In this document: piece after piece, positions 17,169 to 25,809 of the stretch | How the letters are laid out: each line of letters begins with the position of its first letter | How positions within the stretch are numbered: the first letter of the stretch is position 1 | DNA from: an uncultured Prevotellaceae bacterium | GTDB lineage: Bacteria; Bacteroidota; Bacteroidia; Bacteroidales; Bacteroidaceae | Reading direction: 5' to 3' | Assembly: GCA_900318995.1 (NCBI GenBank) | Contig: ONMR01000007.1 | Span: 1-64,000 of the forward strand | Length of the DNA stretch: 64,000 nucleotides | Made by a program: the position numbers and the translations under genes | Notes under the pieces: generated by a model | What the model was told of the DNA's origin: nothing | The model's input: the letters and a program-made list of their open reading frames with translations, nothing else | Databases searched by the model: none

Positions 17169-18268
17169 ATCTGTCACCAGCCTTGAAGGAGGCATATACC
17201 AAGGAGCATTTGAGCGCCCGTGACGCACAGCGTCTGGCTGAGTTCATCGCTTGGGGCCCGATAGTTTTCCAAGCATCACGCCTGATGATAAAGTTCGGAA
17301 TACTGGACCTTCTGCGTGATAACGTTGACGGTCTTACACAGCAGGAGATTGCCGATAAGACCAAGTTGTCTCTCTACGCCGTAAAGGTTCTCACCGAGGC
17401 CTCTCTGTCTATAGGTACAGTATTGCTGGATCCTGAAACGGACAGTTTCCGCCTGTCCAAGACAGGATGGTTCCTGCTTACAAATCCCATCACTCGCGTA
17501 AACATCGACTTTAACCACGATGTCAATTATGAGGGTTGGTTCCGTCTTGAGGAGTCTCTCAGGGAGGGTCGTCCGGCCGGTCTGGAGCATTTCGGAAGCT
17601 GGCCTACGGTATATGAGGGTCTTTCACAGCTGCCGGAGCAGGTGCAGAAGAGCTGGTTCGGATTTGACCATTTCTACTCGGACCACTCGTTTGACGAGGC
17701 ACTCAGAATTGTGTTTGACGGCGGAAAGACGGAATCATTGGTCGATGTGGGAGGCAATACCGGCCGATGGGCCATGCGTTGCGTAGATTACAGCGACAAG
17801 GTGAAGGTTACCATTATGGACCTGCCGCAACAGCTGGAGATGATGCGCCGTCAGACCGCCGGACAGAAGGGTGCTGACCGTATAGATGGATTCGGCATAA
17901 ACCTGCTGGATCGCAATCAGAAGTTCCCCCAGGGCCGTCACTTTGACGCTATCTGGATGAGCCAGTTCCTGGACTGCTTCTCGGAGGATGAGATACTGAG
18001 CATACTTACCCGTGCCACCGGTGCCATGGACAAGGATACCCGTCTTTACATAATGGAGACATTCTGGGACCGCCAGAAGTATGAGCCGGGAGCATTGTGC
18101 CTGACCATGACAAGCCTCTATTTCACAGCCATTGCAAACGGTAACAGCAAGATGTACCATTCGGAGTGCATGGAGCGTCTGGTGGAGAAGGCAGGCATGA
18201 AGGTTGAGACAATACATGACAACCTGGGTCAGGGAGGTCACAGTATCATGGTATGTAAACTGAAATAA
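17165..18268 (+). CDS. SAM-dependent O-methyltransferase-like protein
   Basis: A 367-residue class I methyltransferase of the acetylserotonin/plant O-methyltransferase type. Residues about 20-130 form a winged-helix dimerisation domain (LTQQEIADKTKLSLYAVKVL), and about 150-367 the Rossmann fold with the SAM motif VDVGGNTGRW and acidic MDLPQQ. Methyltransferases occur in many aryl polyene and flexirubin clusters, where they methylate the aryl ring or hydroxyl. A substrate on the aryl head is inference from context. It overlaps the KS gene by 4 bases and is 18 bases before the first ACP. Confidence 0.85.
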   Translation: MNLSPALKEAYTKEHLSARDAQRLAEFIAWGPIVFQASRLMIKFGILDLLRDNVDGLTQQEIADKTKLSLYAVKVLTEASLSIGTVLLDPETDSFRLSKTGWFLLTNPITRVNIDFNHDVNYEGWFRLEESLREGRPAGLEHFGSWPTVYEGLSQLPEQVQKSWFGFDHFYSDHSFDEALRIVFDGGKTESLVDVGGNTGRWAMRCVDYSDKVKVTIMDLPQQLEMMRRQTAGQKGADRIDGFGINLLDRNQKFPQGRHFDAIWMSQFLDCFSEDEILSILTRATGAMDKDTRLYIMETFWDRQKYEPGALCLTMTSLYFTAIANGNSKMYHSECMERLVEKAGMKVETIHDNLGQGGHSIMVCKLK

Positions 18269-18286
18269 TCAAACAAGTAATAACAT

Positions 18287-18529
18287 ATGGACAGAAAAGA
18301 GATTGAAGCCAAAGTCAGGAATTTCATGATCGAGGATCTTGAGATTGATGAGGATAAGATCAGTCCCGATGCGCTGCTCAAGCAGGATCTGGGTATAGAC
18401 AGCCTGGACTTTATTGACATTGTGGTCATTGTTGAGAAGACATTCGGAGTCAAGATCAAGAGTGAGGAGATGGCTGGAGTAAAGACCTTCAGCGCGTTCT
18501 GTGACTATCTGGAGAGCAAGCTTGGCTAA
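18287..18529 (+). CDS. Acyl carrier protein 1
   Basis: An 80-residue acidic, four-helix carrier protein. The phosphopantetheine attachment Ser lies in LGIDSLDFID (about residue 44). It carries starter or growing chain as a thioester. Paired with a second ACP at 22000, as in known aryl polyene systems that use two ACPs. No phosphopantetheinyl transferase is in the window, so activation must come from elsewhere. The end of the gene overlaps the acyltransferase start. Confidence 0.93.
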   Translation: MDRKEIEAKVRNFMIEDLEIDEDKISPDALLKQDLGIDSLDFIDIVVIVEKTFGVKIKSEEMAGVKTFSAFCDYLESKLG

Positions 18530-19415
18530 GAGAGGGGGTAAACCCACTGATTGGAAGGGTAAGACCGACGGTCTGCCATGGATGATCCGTTCCCTGGTAT
18601 TCCTGATGAAGGTTATAGACAGGCGCATCATCTATTGCTTTATGGCAGTTGTAGTCCCTTTCTATATGCTTTTCAATCACAAAGGCTATCTGGCCATCTA
18701 CAGGTTTTTCAGAGAGCGTTTCGGCTACGGCCGTATCAGGTCATTCCTGAATGTTTACGCCAATCATTTCCGGTTCGGACAGGTCATAATAGACCGGTAT
18801 GCGGCATTCGCCGGCAAGAAGTTCCGGTTTGAACTGGACGGCAACGAGAGGTTTATGGAACTTGTAAACGGTGAGGGTGGATTTGTACAACTCAGTTCAC
18901 ACGCCGGCAACTACGAGATGGTGGGATACGGCCTGACATCGGTCACCAAGAAGATAAACGGCCTGTTTTATGGCGGTGAGACTCAGGTGATGATGGATTT
19001 CAGGCGCAAGATCCTGGCTATGCATAACGTGAACCTGATTGAGGTGAATGAGTCTATGTCGCACATATTCAACATGAATGCGGCTTTAGACCGCGGTGAG
19101 ATTGTGAGCATGACTGGTGACCGCCTGTTTGGATCGGCAAAATCGATAAAGTGCATGTTTTTGGGCAAGGAGGCACACTTTCCTATGGGACCGTTCGCCC
19201 TGGCTGTGCAGAAAGATGTTCCCATGCTGGCGGTGTTCTCAATGCGTGACCATGGCCAATATAGGGTTTATGTGAGGGATATAAGACAGGATGAGTCACT
19301 TCCGTTAAGAGCCCGAATGGCCGATATGGCCGCCAAATTCGCTGCCGAACTGGAGAGAGTGGTCAGGTTGTATCCCACGCAGTGGTTCAACTTCTATGAT
19401 TTCTGGAAGGAGTGA
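18522..19415 (+). CDS. LpxL/HtrB-type lysophospholipid acyltransferase
   Basis: A 297-residue membrane-associated acyltransferase. A hydrophobic N-terminal helix (IIYCFMAVVVPFYMLF) precedes the catalytic HX4E motif in SSHAGNYE, followed by GEIVSMTGDR and FPMGPFALA, the LpxL-family pattern. It probably transfers the finished chain to a lipid or sugar acceptor. TTG at 18522 is proposed as start: it gives MAKRGGKPTDWKGKT, matching the DWKGKT start of similar cluster proteins, sits 8 bases inside the ACP end and follows a GGAGAG purine run. GTG at 18501 is the alternative. Confidence 0.82.
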   Translation: MAKRGGKPTDWKGKTDGLPWMIRSLVFLMKVIDRRIIYCFMAVVVPFYMLFNHKGYLAIYRFFRERFGYGRIRSFLNVYANHFRFGQVIIDRYAAFAGKKFRFELDGNERFMELVNGEGGFVQLSSHAGNYEMVGYGLTSVTKKINGLFYGGETQVMMDFRRKILAMHNVNLIEVNESMSHIFNMNAALDRGEIVSMTGDRLFGSAKSIKCMFLGKEAHFPMGPFALAVQKDVPMLAVFSMRDHGQYRVYVRDIRQDESLPLRARMADMAAKFAAELERVVRLYPTQWFNFYDFWKE

Positions 19416-19837
19416 TGAATGAGTTTGAAAAAACAGATGTCCACACGCTGCTGCCGCAGCAGGAGCCGTTCGTGATGATAGACCGACTGGTGCATTATGA
19501 CCCAGTCAGGACAGTCACGAGCCTTGAGGTAAGGGCTGACAATATCTTTGTTGACAATGGTCATCTGTCAGTGCCCGGGATCAACGAGAATATTGCCCAG
19601 ACATGCGCGGCCAGGATGGGATACATAAGCCGTTCATCGGGTGAGAGAGTCAGGATTGGGGTGATTGGTGCCATAACCGGGTTCAGCGTGAGCCGTACTC
19701 CGCTGACGGGCGAGGTGCTGACAACGACTATAGATGTGGTGCAGGAGGTGTTTCAGGTTACGCTGGTTCACGCCACGGTAAGAGTGGGTGATGAGTTGAT
19801 TGCCGAAACGGACCTCAAGATAGCACTGCAAGACTGA
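19415..19837 (+). CDS. Hotdog thioester dehydratase 1
   Basis: A 140-residue FabZ/FabA-like 3-hydroxyacyl-ACP dehydratase. It opens with TLLPQQEPFVMIDRL, typical of the family. The catalytic pair is present: His in NGHLSVPG and Glu in NENIAQ. It removes water after ketoreduction to build the conjugated polyene. The ATG shares one base with the preceding stop (TGATG), so translation is coupled. Aryl polyene systems usually carry a second, dimerising dehydratase; the candidate here is at 25416. Confidence 0.88.
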   Translation: MNEFEKTDVHTLLPQQEPFVMIDRLVHYDPVRTVTSLEVRADNIFVDNGHLSVPGINENIAQTCAARMGYISRSSGERVRIGVIGAITGFSVSRTPLTGEVLTTTIDVVQEVFQVTLVHATVRVGDELIAETDLKIALQD

Positions 19838-19849
19838 TAAAAAACTGAT

Positions 19850-20266
19850 ATGAAAGAACTTAAGGCAACCGTACCTTTAAAAATCCGCTTCAGCGAGGTG
19901 GATTCTATGAACATTGTTTGGCACGGCTCGTACATGATGTACTTTGAGGATGCCCGCGAGGCGTTCGGACGTGAGTACGGGATAGCCTATCTTGATATTT
20001 TCGGCAACGGTTATTATGCCCCGCTGGTGGAGATCTCTTTCAAGTACAAGAGCCCCATCACATATGACATGAAGCCTGAGATAACCATAACCTACAGGCC
20101 GACCGATGCCGCCAAGATAGTGTTTGACTATGAAATAAAGAATCCGGAGACGGGTGATCTGCTTGCCACGGGCCATTCCGTGCAGGTATTCATGGACCTG
20201 AACTACCAGTTGGTATGGATCAATCCGGATTTTTATGAGGAGTGGAAAAGAAAATGGCTCGAGTGA
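19850..20266 (+). CDS. 4-HBT-type (YbgC-like) acyl thioesterase
   Basis: A 138-residue hotdog thioesterase. The active-site pattern VDSMNIVWHGSYMMYFEDARE includes the conserved Asp and the HxxYxxxxE core of 4-hydroxybenzoyl-CoA/YbgC thioesterases. It may release or proofread ACP- or CoA-bound intermediates. Twelve bases separate it from the dehydratase; its end overlaps the next ketosynthase by 13 bases. Confidence 0.9.
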   Translation: MKELKATVPLKIRFSEVDSMNIVWHGSYMMYFEDAREAFGREYGIAYLDIFGNGYYAPLVEISFKYKSPITYDMKPEITITYRPTDAAKIVFDYEIKNPETGDLLATGHSVQVFMDLNYQLVWINPDFYEEWKRKWLE

Positions 20267-21396
20267 TCAGATGCATAGCAGATAACGTGGTGTCGCCGTT
20301 GGGAACAGATTCCCGTTCCAACTACTACAATGTCCGGGCCGGTAGGTCAGGACTGGCACGTTATGAGTCTATGGGCAATATCAGTACGCCTTTTGTCCTT
20401 TCAAGAATAGACCGGGACATTATTGACGGATTGTGCGCTGAACTGGGTGTTCAAGGCAATTTCACTTTCTTTGAGAAGATTCTTTTGTGTTCATCCGTAC
20501 AGGCTGTAAGGAGTTCGGGTATAGATGCCTCATCAGATAGGGTCCTGTTTATCATTTCAACCACCAAGGGCAATGTGTCTCTTCTGGGAAAGCCTCAGGA
20601 AGGAGTGGAACAGGAGCGTGTATTGCTGGCCAGGGCCGCTCGTGAGGTAATGCGTTTCTTTGGCAATCCAGGCAAGCCCATCGTGGTATGCAACGCATGC
20701 ATATCGGGCGTATGTGCTCAGATAGAGGCCATGCGTGCCCTGCGTAGCGGACGTTATGATTATGCCGTTGTGATAGGGGCCGATGAGCAGTCGCCGTTCA
20801 TCATATCGGGATTCCTGTCGTTCAAGGCCATATCCGATGAGCATTGCCGTCCGTTCGACAAGGACCGCAAGGGCCTGAATCTTGGCGAATGTGCCGCAAC
20901 GGTGGTGCTGGAGGCATCGGATAATAAAAAATGCGGCTGGGAACTTGTATGCGGCGCTATCCGCAATGATGCCAATCACATATCGGGCCCGTCGCGTACG
21001 GGCGAGGGCAGTTATCTGGCTCTGATGGAGGTGCTTAAGCAGTGTAACCGTGATAAGTTGGCCTTTGTTAACGTACACGGAACAGCAACCGCATATAATG
21101 ACGAGATGGAATCGATAGCCCTTTACCGTGCCGGTCTGATAGATGTACCGGTAACGGGACTGAAAGGTTATTACGGACATACAATGGGTGCGGCCGGCAT
21201 AATGGAGAGTATACTATCCATGTATGCCATCCGGGACAATACGGTACTGGCCACACGCGGATTTGCGGAGCAGGGAACAACCTGGCCGGTAAGCGTGAGC
21301 AATGGGTTGAGAGAGTGCAGGGGCAGTGAGTTCATCAAGCTGCTCTCAGGATTCGGTGGCAGTAATGCCGCCCTGTTATACAGATATTCGGAGTAG
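20254..21396 (+). CDS. Beta-ketoacyl-ACP synthase, second KS
   Basis: A 380-residue condensing enzyme more divergent than the first KS. The catalytic residues are kept: Cys149 in CNACISG, His275 in VNVHGTATAYND and His309 in KGYYGHTMG. The C-terminal LLSGFGGSNAALL fits the family. ATG at 20254 is chosen over an upstream GTG because the conserved strand RVIRCIADN begins right after it. The next gene, 2 bases downstream, is a truncated KS-like protein; the two may form a heterodimer, by analogy with KS-CLF pairs, but this is inference. Confidence 0.88.
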   Translation: MARVIRCIADNVVSPLGTDSRSNYYNVRAGRSGLARYESMGNISTPFVLSRIDRDIIDGLCAELGVQGNFTFFEKILLCSSVQAVRSSGIDASSDRVLFIISTTKGNVSLLGKPQEGVEQERVLLARAAREVMRFFGNPGKPIVVCNACISGVCAQIEAMRALRSGRYDYAVVIGADEQSPFIISGFLSFKAISDEHCRPFDKDRKGLNLGECAATVVLEASDNKKCGWELVCGAIRNDANHISGPSRTGEGSYLALMEVLKQCNRDKLAFVNVHGTATAYNDEMESIALYRAGLIDVPVTGLKGYYGHTMGAAGIMESILSMYAIRDNTVLATRGFAEQGTTWPVSVSNGLRECRGSEFIKLLSGFGGSNAALLYRYSE

Positions 21397-21398
21397 GT

Positions 21399-21989
21399 AT
21401 GGAGAGGAGAGGACTTGACTTTATAGCATTGAATCAGGGTAATGCACAGCTTACCGGACTGTACCGCAGCCAAATAGGGGACTGGCCCAAGTTCTTCAAG
21501 ATGGATACTCTGAGCAAAGCCGGATTCGTGGCGTCCGAACTGCTGCTTAAAAAAGTGGGGGAGCGCAGGCTGGAAGGCGAAGAATACACTCACAGCCGCG
21601 CGATAGTGCTGTTCGGATCGACGGCGTCACTCTGCGCTGACCGGAACTATCAGGAAACCATTCAGGACAGGGACAATTATTACCCAAGTCCGGCGCTGTT
21701 TGTCTATACCCTGCCCAACATAGTGACTGGTGAGATAGCCATCCGCAATCATTGGCGCGGGGAGACATCTTTCTATGTCCTGGAGACTCCCGATGCAGCC
21801 CAGATGGCTTTTCATCTGGCGTGCGCATTCGATGATCCCGAAACGGAAAGCATTCTGGCAGGTTGGGTGGACAGCCGGAACAATGATGATTATCAGGTTT
21901 TCATGACTCTCATAGACAGGGAGGATGCCGCCGATACCGAATGGCTTGCCGGACAATTGGATTCGATTATTAACTATTTAAACAAATAA
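21399..21989 (+). CDS. Truncated ketosynthase-like protein
   Basis: A 196-residue protein with weak thiolase-fold signals. FGSTASLCADRNYQ and YTLPNIVTGEIAIRNHWRG match the region just before the active-site Cys of ketosynthases, but no Cys follows at the expected place and the C-terminal half of a KS, with both His residues, is absent. It is intact and tightly packed between a KS and an ACP, so it is not a degraded gene by appearance. It may be a non-catalytic partner of the neighbouring KS. Proteins like this are seen in flexirubin-type clusters; their role is unclear. Confidence 0.7.
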   Translation: MERRGLDFIALNQGNAQLTGLYRSQIGDWPKFFKMDTLSKAGFVASELLLKKVGERRLEGEEYTHSRAIVLFGSTASLCADRNYQETIQDRDNYYPSPALFVYTLPNIVTGEIAIRNHWRGETSFYVLETPDAAQMAFHLACAFDDPETESILAGWVDSRNNDDYQVFMTLIDREDAADTEWLAGQLDSIINYLNK

Positions 21990-21999
21990 CGATATTATT

Positions 22000-22257
22000 A
22001 TGGAAGAATTGATTCTTAAACTGAAGCAGGAGATTATTGAGGTTCTGAATCTTGAAGACATCAAGCCCGAGGATATTGACAATGACGCTCCTCTGTTCGG
22101 AGAGGGACTGGGTCTTGACTCAATCGACGCTCTGGAGCTGATAGTACTGATGGAGAAGAACTACGGCATAAAGCTGCAGGATCCTGCCAAAGGAAAGGAG
22201 ATATTCAAGTCCATCAACGTGATGGCTGATTATATTCAGAAAAACCGTACCAGATAA
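22000..22257 (+). CDS. Acyl carrier protein 2
   Basis: An 85-residue acidic carrier protein with the phosphopantetheine Ser in GLGLDSIDALEL (about residue 41). It lies 10 bases after the KS-like gene and its stop shares one base with the next KS start (TAATG). The two ACPs of the operon differ clearly in sequence, consistent with separate starter/extender or partner roles. Confidence 0.93.
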   Translation: MEELILKLKQEIIEVLNLEDIKPEDIDNDAPLFGEGLGLDSIDALELIVLMEKNYGIKLQDPAKGKEIFKSINVMADYIQKNRTR

Positions 22258-23459
22258 TGTCTCTGAACAGGTCAGTGCTGATAACCGGCTGCGGCATAGT
22301 GAGTGCCATAGGCCTGGATTGCGGACAGGTATTGGATTCGCTCCTCAAGGTATGTACTGGAGTGGGACCGCTCAAATACCTCAGGACCGGGCATACGGAG
22401 TTCCCGGTAGGTGAGGTCAAGCTGTCCGATGAGGAGATGGAGCGTATGATGGGCATAGCTCCCGGTACGCCTACAACCCGTACGGCACTGATGGGAATGA
22501 TTGCCCTGCATGAGGCATTGGGGCAGGCCGGACTGAATAAAGATGACCTTAAGGAGTGCGGTTTCGTGAACGGCACCACCGTGGGCGGCATGGACAAGAG
22601 TGAGCAGTACTATCTGGATTTCATAGAGAATGACAGCCGAAATGCCTACATCAGCACCCATGACTGCGGATCGTGCTCCGAGATGATTGCTGACAGGTTT
22701 GGTGGTTTCAAGATGATAACCACCATATCCACAGCCTGTTCATCGGCCGCAAACGCTATTGAGATGGCTGCCGATATGATTCGTCTGGGTGAGGCCGATA
22801 TTGTTGTGGCAGGAGGATCGGAGTGCATAACAAAGTTCCATCTGAACGGTTTCAACTCGCTTATGATACTGGATCATGAGCAGTGCCGTCCGTTTGATGC
22901 CGGCAGGGCAGGTCTTAATCTGGGTGAGGGTGCCGCTTTCGTGGTGCTTGAGGAGGCCGGTCATGCGGCAGCCCGTAACGCCAAGGCTCTGGCACGTCTC
23001 TCGGGTTACGGCAATGCCTGCGACGCTTTCCACCAGACCGCTTCATCACCTGATGGTGAGGGCGCTTATCTTGCTATGAGCAAGGCTCTTAAGTCTGCAG
23101 GTTTAAAGCCGTCTGACATAGATTACGTGAACGCTCACGGTACGGGAACTCCCAACAACGATGAGAGTGAGAGCCAGGCCATGATGCGTGTGTTCGGCAA
23201 GGATCTGCCGCCGGTGTCATCGACCAAAGGCATGACGGGTCATACCACAAGTGCATCGGGATCAATCGAGACGGTTATCTGTATTCTGGCTCTTAAGAAC
23301 GGATTCCTGCCCGTGAACTACGGATTCAGCAATCCTATGGAGAACGGCATCGTGCCTAACATGGATCTGCATAAGGGCTGCAAGTTGCGTCACGTGCTCT
23401 GCAACTCGTTCGGATTCGGCGGAAATGATTCGTCATTGGTAATATCGGCAGTGGAATGA
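22257..23459 (+). CDS. Beta-ketoacyl-ACP synthase, third KS
   Basis: A 400-residue FabF-like synthase with an intact triad: Cys161 in ISTACSSAANA, His294 in NAHGTGTPNND and His329 in KGMTGHTTSASG. It is translationally coupled to the Cys-less KS-like gene that follows (ATGA overlap). That arrangement is typical of a KS:chain-length-factor heterodimer such as ApeO:ApeC in the Escherichia/Xenorhabdus aryl polyene system, making this the main elongating KS. Confidence 0.93.
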   Translation: MSLNRSVLITGCGIVSAIGLDCGQVLDSLLKVCTGVGPLKYLRTGHTEFPVGEVKLSDEEMERMMGIAPGTPTTRTALMGMIALHEALGQAGLNKDDLKECGFVNGTTVGGMDKSEQYYLDFIENDSRNAYISTHDCGSCSEMIADRFGGFKMITTISTACSSAANAIEMAADMIRLGEADIVVAGGSECITKFHLNGFNSLMILDHEQCRPFDAGRAGLNLGEGAAFVVLEEAGHAAARNAKALARLSGYGNACDAFHQTASSPDGEGAYLAMSKALKSAGLKPSDIDYVNAHGTGTPNNDESESQAMMRVFGKDLPPVSSTKGMTGHTTSASGSIETVICILALKNGFLPVNYGFSNPMENGIVPNMDLHKGCKLRHVLCNSFGFGGNDSSLVISAVE

Positions 23460-24472
23460 TTATGGAAAACAAGTCTGTCAAGATTCTGTCTGCCAAGCAG
23501 ATATCAATCCAGAATCCTCTCACTGAGGAGTGGATGGAGAATCCTCTGGGTTACACTGAGGATTACGTACGTGCCGTTGACCCAGATTTCAAGCAGTTCA
23601 TATCGGCCGGCGATGCGCGCCGTATGGGCAAACTGCTCAAGCGTGCTCTTGCCACATCGCTCTCCGCTTTACAGGAGGGTGGAATAGAGAATCCTGACGC
23701 CATCATAACCGGTACTGGATTCGGCAGTATTGAGAATACGGAGCTTTTTCTGGATGCGCTGGTACGTGAGGGTGAGCAGCTGCTCAAACCCACTCAGTTC
23801 ATGCAGTCAACGCACAACACAGCATCGTCCCTGATAGGAATACATACCAAATGCCACGGATACAACTCCACCTACTCTCAGAAGGGTTTCTCGTTTGACA
23901 GTGCCCTGTATGATTCCTGGATGCAGTTCCGCATAGGCAGGATCAGGTCTGCACTGGTGGGTAGCCACGATGAGATGTCGCCCGTGTTCTCAGGGTTTGT
24001 GCGCAAGGCCGGTCATGTAAAGGAGGGTGAGATTTGCAGCGAGGTTGCCGTATCTGTACTTCTGGCAGACAGCGGTGATTCGGCATACTGCTCACTTGAA
24101 GGCGTAAAGCTGTTTGACAGACCCTCTCAGGATACTCTCAAGCAGGTTTTGGCCGATATGACCGCGGGTGGCACGGATGCCGTGATGACGGGCATGAGCG
24201 GCAACGCTGAGAATGATTCATGGTACGGATTCCTGGATGCTATGCTACCGGGTGTTCCTAAGTTAAGATACAAGCCCCTGTTCGGGGTCAACTTCTCGTC
24301 ATCGGCCATAGGATTCTATGCATCGGCATGCTGCCTCAAAAGGGGTAGTGTACCGGCTGTGCTTTCGGCATCGGGCAAGGCTATTGACTGCCGCAAGGGC
24401 ATTCTGGTGGTGAATGTGGTTGAGGGACGTCATTATTCATTCGCATTTTTGAAACCGGTATGTGGAAGATAA
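23456..24472 (+). CDS. Chain-length-factor-like KS homologue lacking the catalytic Cys
   Basis: A 338-residue protein with the ketosynthase fold (ITGTGFGSIENTE; FMQSTHNTASSLIG). The position of the nucleophile, after the KGFSFDSAL stretch, has no Cys, and the two active-site His motifs are missing or altered. This fits the chain length factor (KS-beta) of type II systems, which dimerises with the active KS and measures chain length. ATG 23456 overlaps the KS stop; ATG 23462 is an alternative start. Confidence 0.83.
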   Translation: MIMENKSVKILSAKQISIQNPLTEEWMENPLGYTEDYVRAVDPDFKQFISAGDARRMGKLLKRALATSLSALQEGGIENPDAIITGTGFGSIENTELFLDALVREGEQLLKPTQFMQSTHNTASSLIGIHTKCHGYNSTYSQKGFSFDSALYDSWMQFRIGRIRSALVGSHDEMSPVFSGFVRKAGHVKEGEICSEVAVSVLLADSGDSAYCSLEGVKLFDRPSQDTLKQVLADMTAGGTDAVMTGMSGNAENDSWYGFLDAMLPGVPKLRYKPLFGVNFSSSAIGFYASACCLKRGSVPAVLSASGKAIDCRKGILVVNVVEGRHYSFAFLKPVCGR

Positions 24473-24813
24473 TTCCTTACTCATTGCTGCAGAGCCTCCT
24501 GTTGGCGGCAGGTCAGCTTATGATGAAGCTGGCCCTTAACCACATGAGCCCGTATCAGGGGTTCTGGCGCTTTATAGGCCATGAAATTACCAACTGGTGG
24601 TGGCTGGGCTGCGGCATATCAATGGGCGGCGCTACGGTGATGTGGTTCTATATAATGAAGAATTTCCCGCTCAGTGTGGCATATCCCTTAAGTTGCCTGA
24701 GTTTCGTGTTCGGAATGCTGGGAGCCATGCTGTTCCTGGGCGAGCAGATTCCGCTGGGTCGCTGGATAGGCATCGGCCTCATACTGGTGGGTGCGGCATT
24801 CATAAGCAGATGA
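24460..24813 (+). CDS. Small EamA/SMR-type membrane protein
   Basis: A 117-residue four-helix membrane protein of the EamA/small multidrug resistance type. Helices are near residues 4-24, 45-65, 72-93 and 97-115, with YPLSCLSFVFGMLGA and GEQIPLGRWIGIGLILVG as family-like segments. Half-size EamA proteins work as dimers, for example the ArnE/F undecaprenyl-aminoarabinose flippase. It overlaps the CLF gene by 13 bases. Moving a lipid-linked precursor across the inner membrane is a plausible role here. Confidence 0.82.
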   Translation: MWKIIPYSLLQSLLLAAGQLMMKLALNHMSPYQGFWRFIGHEITNWWWLGCGISMGGATVMWFYIMKNFPLSVAYPLSCLSFVFGMLGAMLFLGEQIPLGRWIGIGLILVGAAFISR

Positions 24814-24814
24814 T

Positions 24815-25432
24815 ATGAAGAGGCTCTATTTCATAGTTACCGGTCTTGTCCTGCTGCTGGCAGTGGGAGTGTGGGCTGTACCGTTCGGCGGGCAGCAGAC
24901 TGAGAATGAGATGATTGAGAGTATTGCCAAGGCGTGCTCCGATATGCGTTCCATGAAGTGTGACATAAGCCAGACACGCACTGTTCCGCTCATGGACGAG
25001 CCTCAGAAATCATCCGGTACAATGATTTTTATTCAGCCTTCAAGGTTCTGTCTGGATTATAAGGAGCCTTTTGAGTGGAAACTCAAGGTTGACGGAGACA
25101 ACGTGACGGTTGGCTCCGGTCAGGAGGCCGCTGGTGATGCTGGACGCCTTTACAAGGGTATGTCGGGCATGATTCTGGGATGCATGTCTGGGCAGATGCT
25201 CAAGGATAACCGCACATTCAGCGTATCCGTGACCGATACCGGTGCGGAGTGGAAGGCAGTGATGATTCCGCAGCGCCGTGACATGAAGAAGATGTTCAGC
25301 CGTATTGAACTGGGATTCGATCCCGAAACACGTCTGCTTAAAAGACTTCTTATGGAAGAGGCCGGAGGTGGCAGTACGGAGATATTTATAAGCAATGTGA
25401 AACTGAACGGGGACTATGAGGCTGAATGGTGA
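24815..25432 (+). CDS. LolA-like outer-membrane lipoprotein carrier protein
   Basis: A 205-residue periplasmic protein. The N-terminal 20 residues form a signal or anchor helix (YFIVTGLVLLLAVGVWA). The rest has LolA-like features: MRSMKCDISQTRTVPLM, SSGTMIFIQPSRFCLDY and a C-terminal NVKLNGDYEAEW. LolA-like proteins are constant members of aryl polyene clusters and are thought to carry the hydrophobic product from the inner membrane towards the outer membrane. One base follows the EamA gene; the end overlaps the second dehydratase by 17 bases. Confidence 0.85.
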   Translation: MKRLYFIVTGLVLLLAVGVWAVPFGGQQTENEMIESIAKACSDMRSMKCDISQTRTVPLMDEPQKSSGTMIFIQPSRFCLDYKEPFEWKLKVDGDNVTVGSGQEAAGDAGRLYKGMSGMILGCMSGQMLKDNRTFSVSVTDTGAEWKAVMIPQRRDMKKMFSRIELGFDPETRLLKRLLMEEAGGGSTEIFISNVKLNGDYEAEW

Positions 25433-25808
25433 TTTTTACAGGATAGAGTCCCGTCTGGAGGACCGGCCACAGGGACAGTCAGGGTTCAACATCATTCTGA
25501 ATCCTGACCATCTTATTTATAAGGCACACTTTCCGGGACAGCCGGTGACTCCCGGCGTCTGCATACTCCAGATGATTCAGGAACTACTTTCGGTAGAGAT
25601 GGATATTCCATTGTTTATCAAGAAGATAAAGAATGTAAAATTTACTAACATGATATCGCCTGTGACAGACCGAAGGATATCGGTACTGTTCAGTTGCATC
25701 ACCGGGGAGGAAGGTGGCATCAAGGCTCAGGGAGTTGTGGCACGTCCCGACAATGGGGCCGATGTGTTCCTTAAGTTCTCGGTTTTTCTTGTTAAGGAAT
25801 CATTCTGA
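25416..25808 (+). CDS. Hotdog dehydratase 2, catalytic Glu replaced by Gln
   Basis: A 130-residue FabZ-like protein. The active-site His is present in HFPGQPVTPGV, but 14 residues later, where FabZ has Glu and FabA has Asp, it has Gln (CILQMIQ). It may therefore be a structural partner of dehydratase 1: Escherichia/Xenorhabdus aryl polyene synthases use a DH heterodimer (ApeI:ApeP). Loss of activity is inference. It sits between LolA and the GT2 gene. Confidence 0.83.
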   Translation: MRLNGDFYRIESRLEDRPQGQSGFNIILNPDHLIYKAHFPGQPVTPGVCILQMIQELLSVEMDIPLFIKKIKNVKFTNMISPVTDRRISVLFSCITGEEGGIKAQGVVARPDNGADVFLKFSVFLVKESF

Positions 25809-25809
25809 A

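Noticed and set aside
21399..21989. The truncated ketosynthase as a pseudogene
   Set aside because: The frame is intact with tight spacing on both sides and no trace of the missing half downstream.
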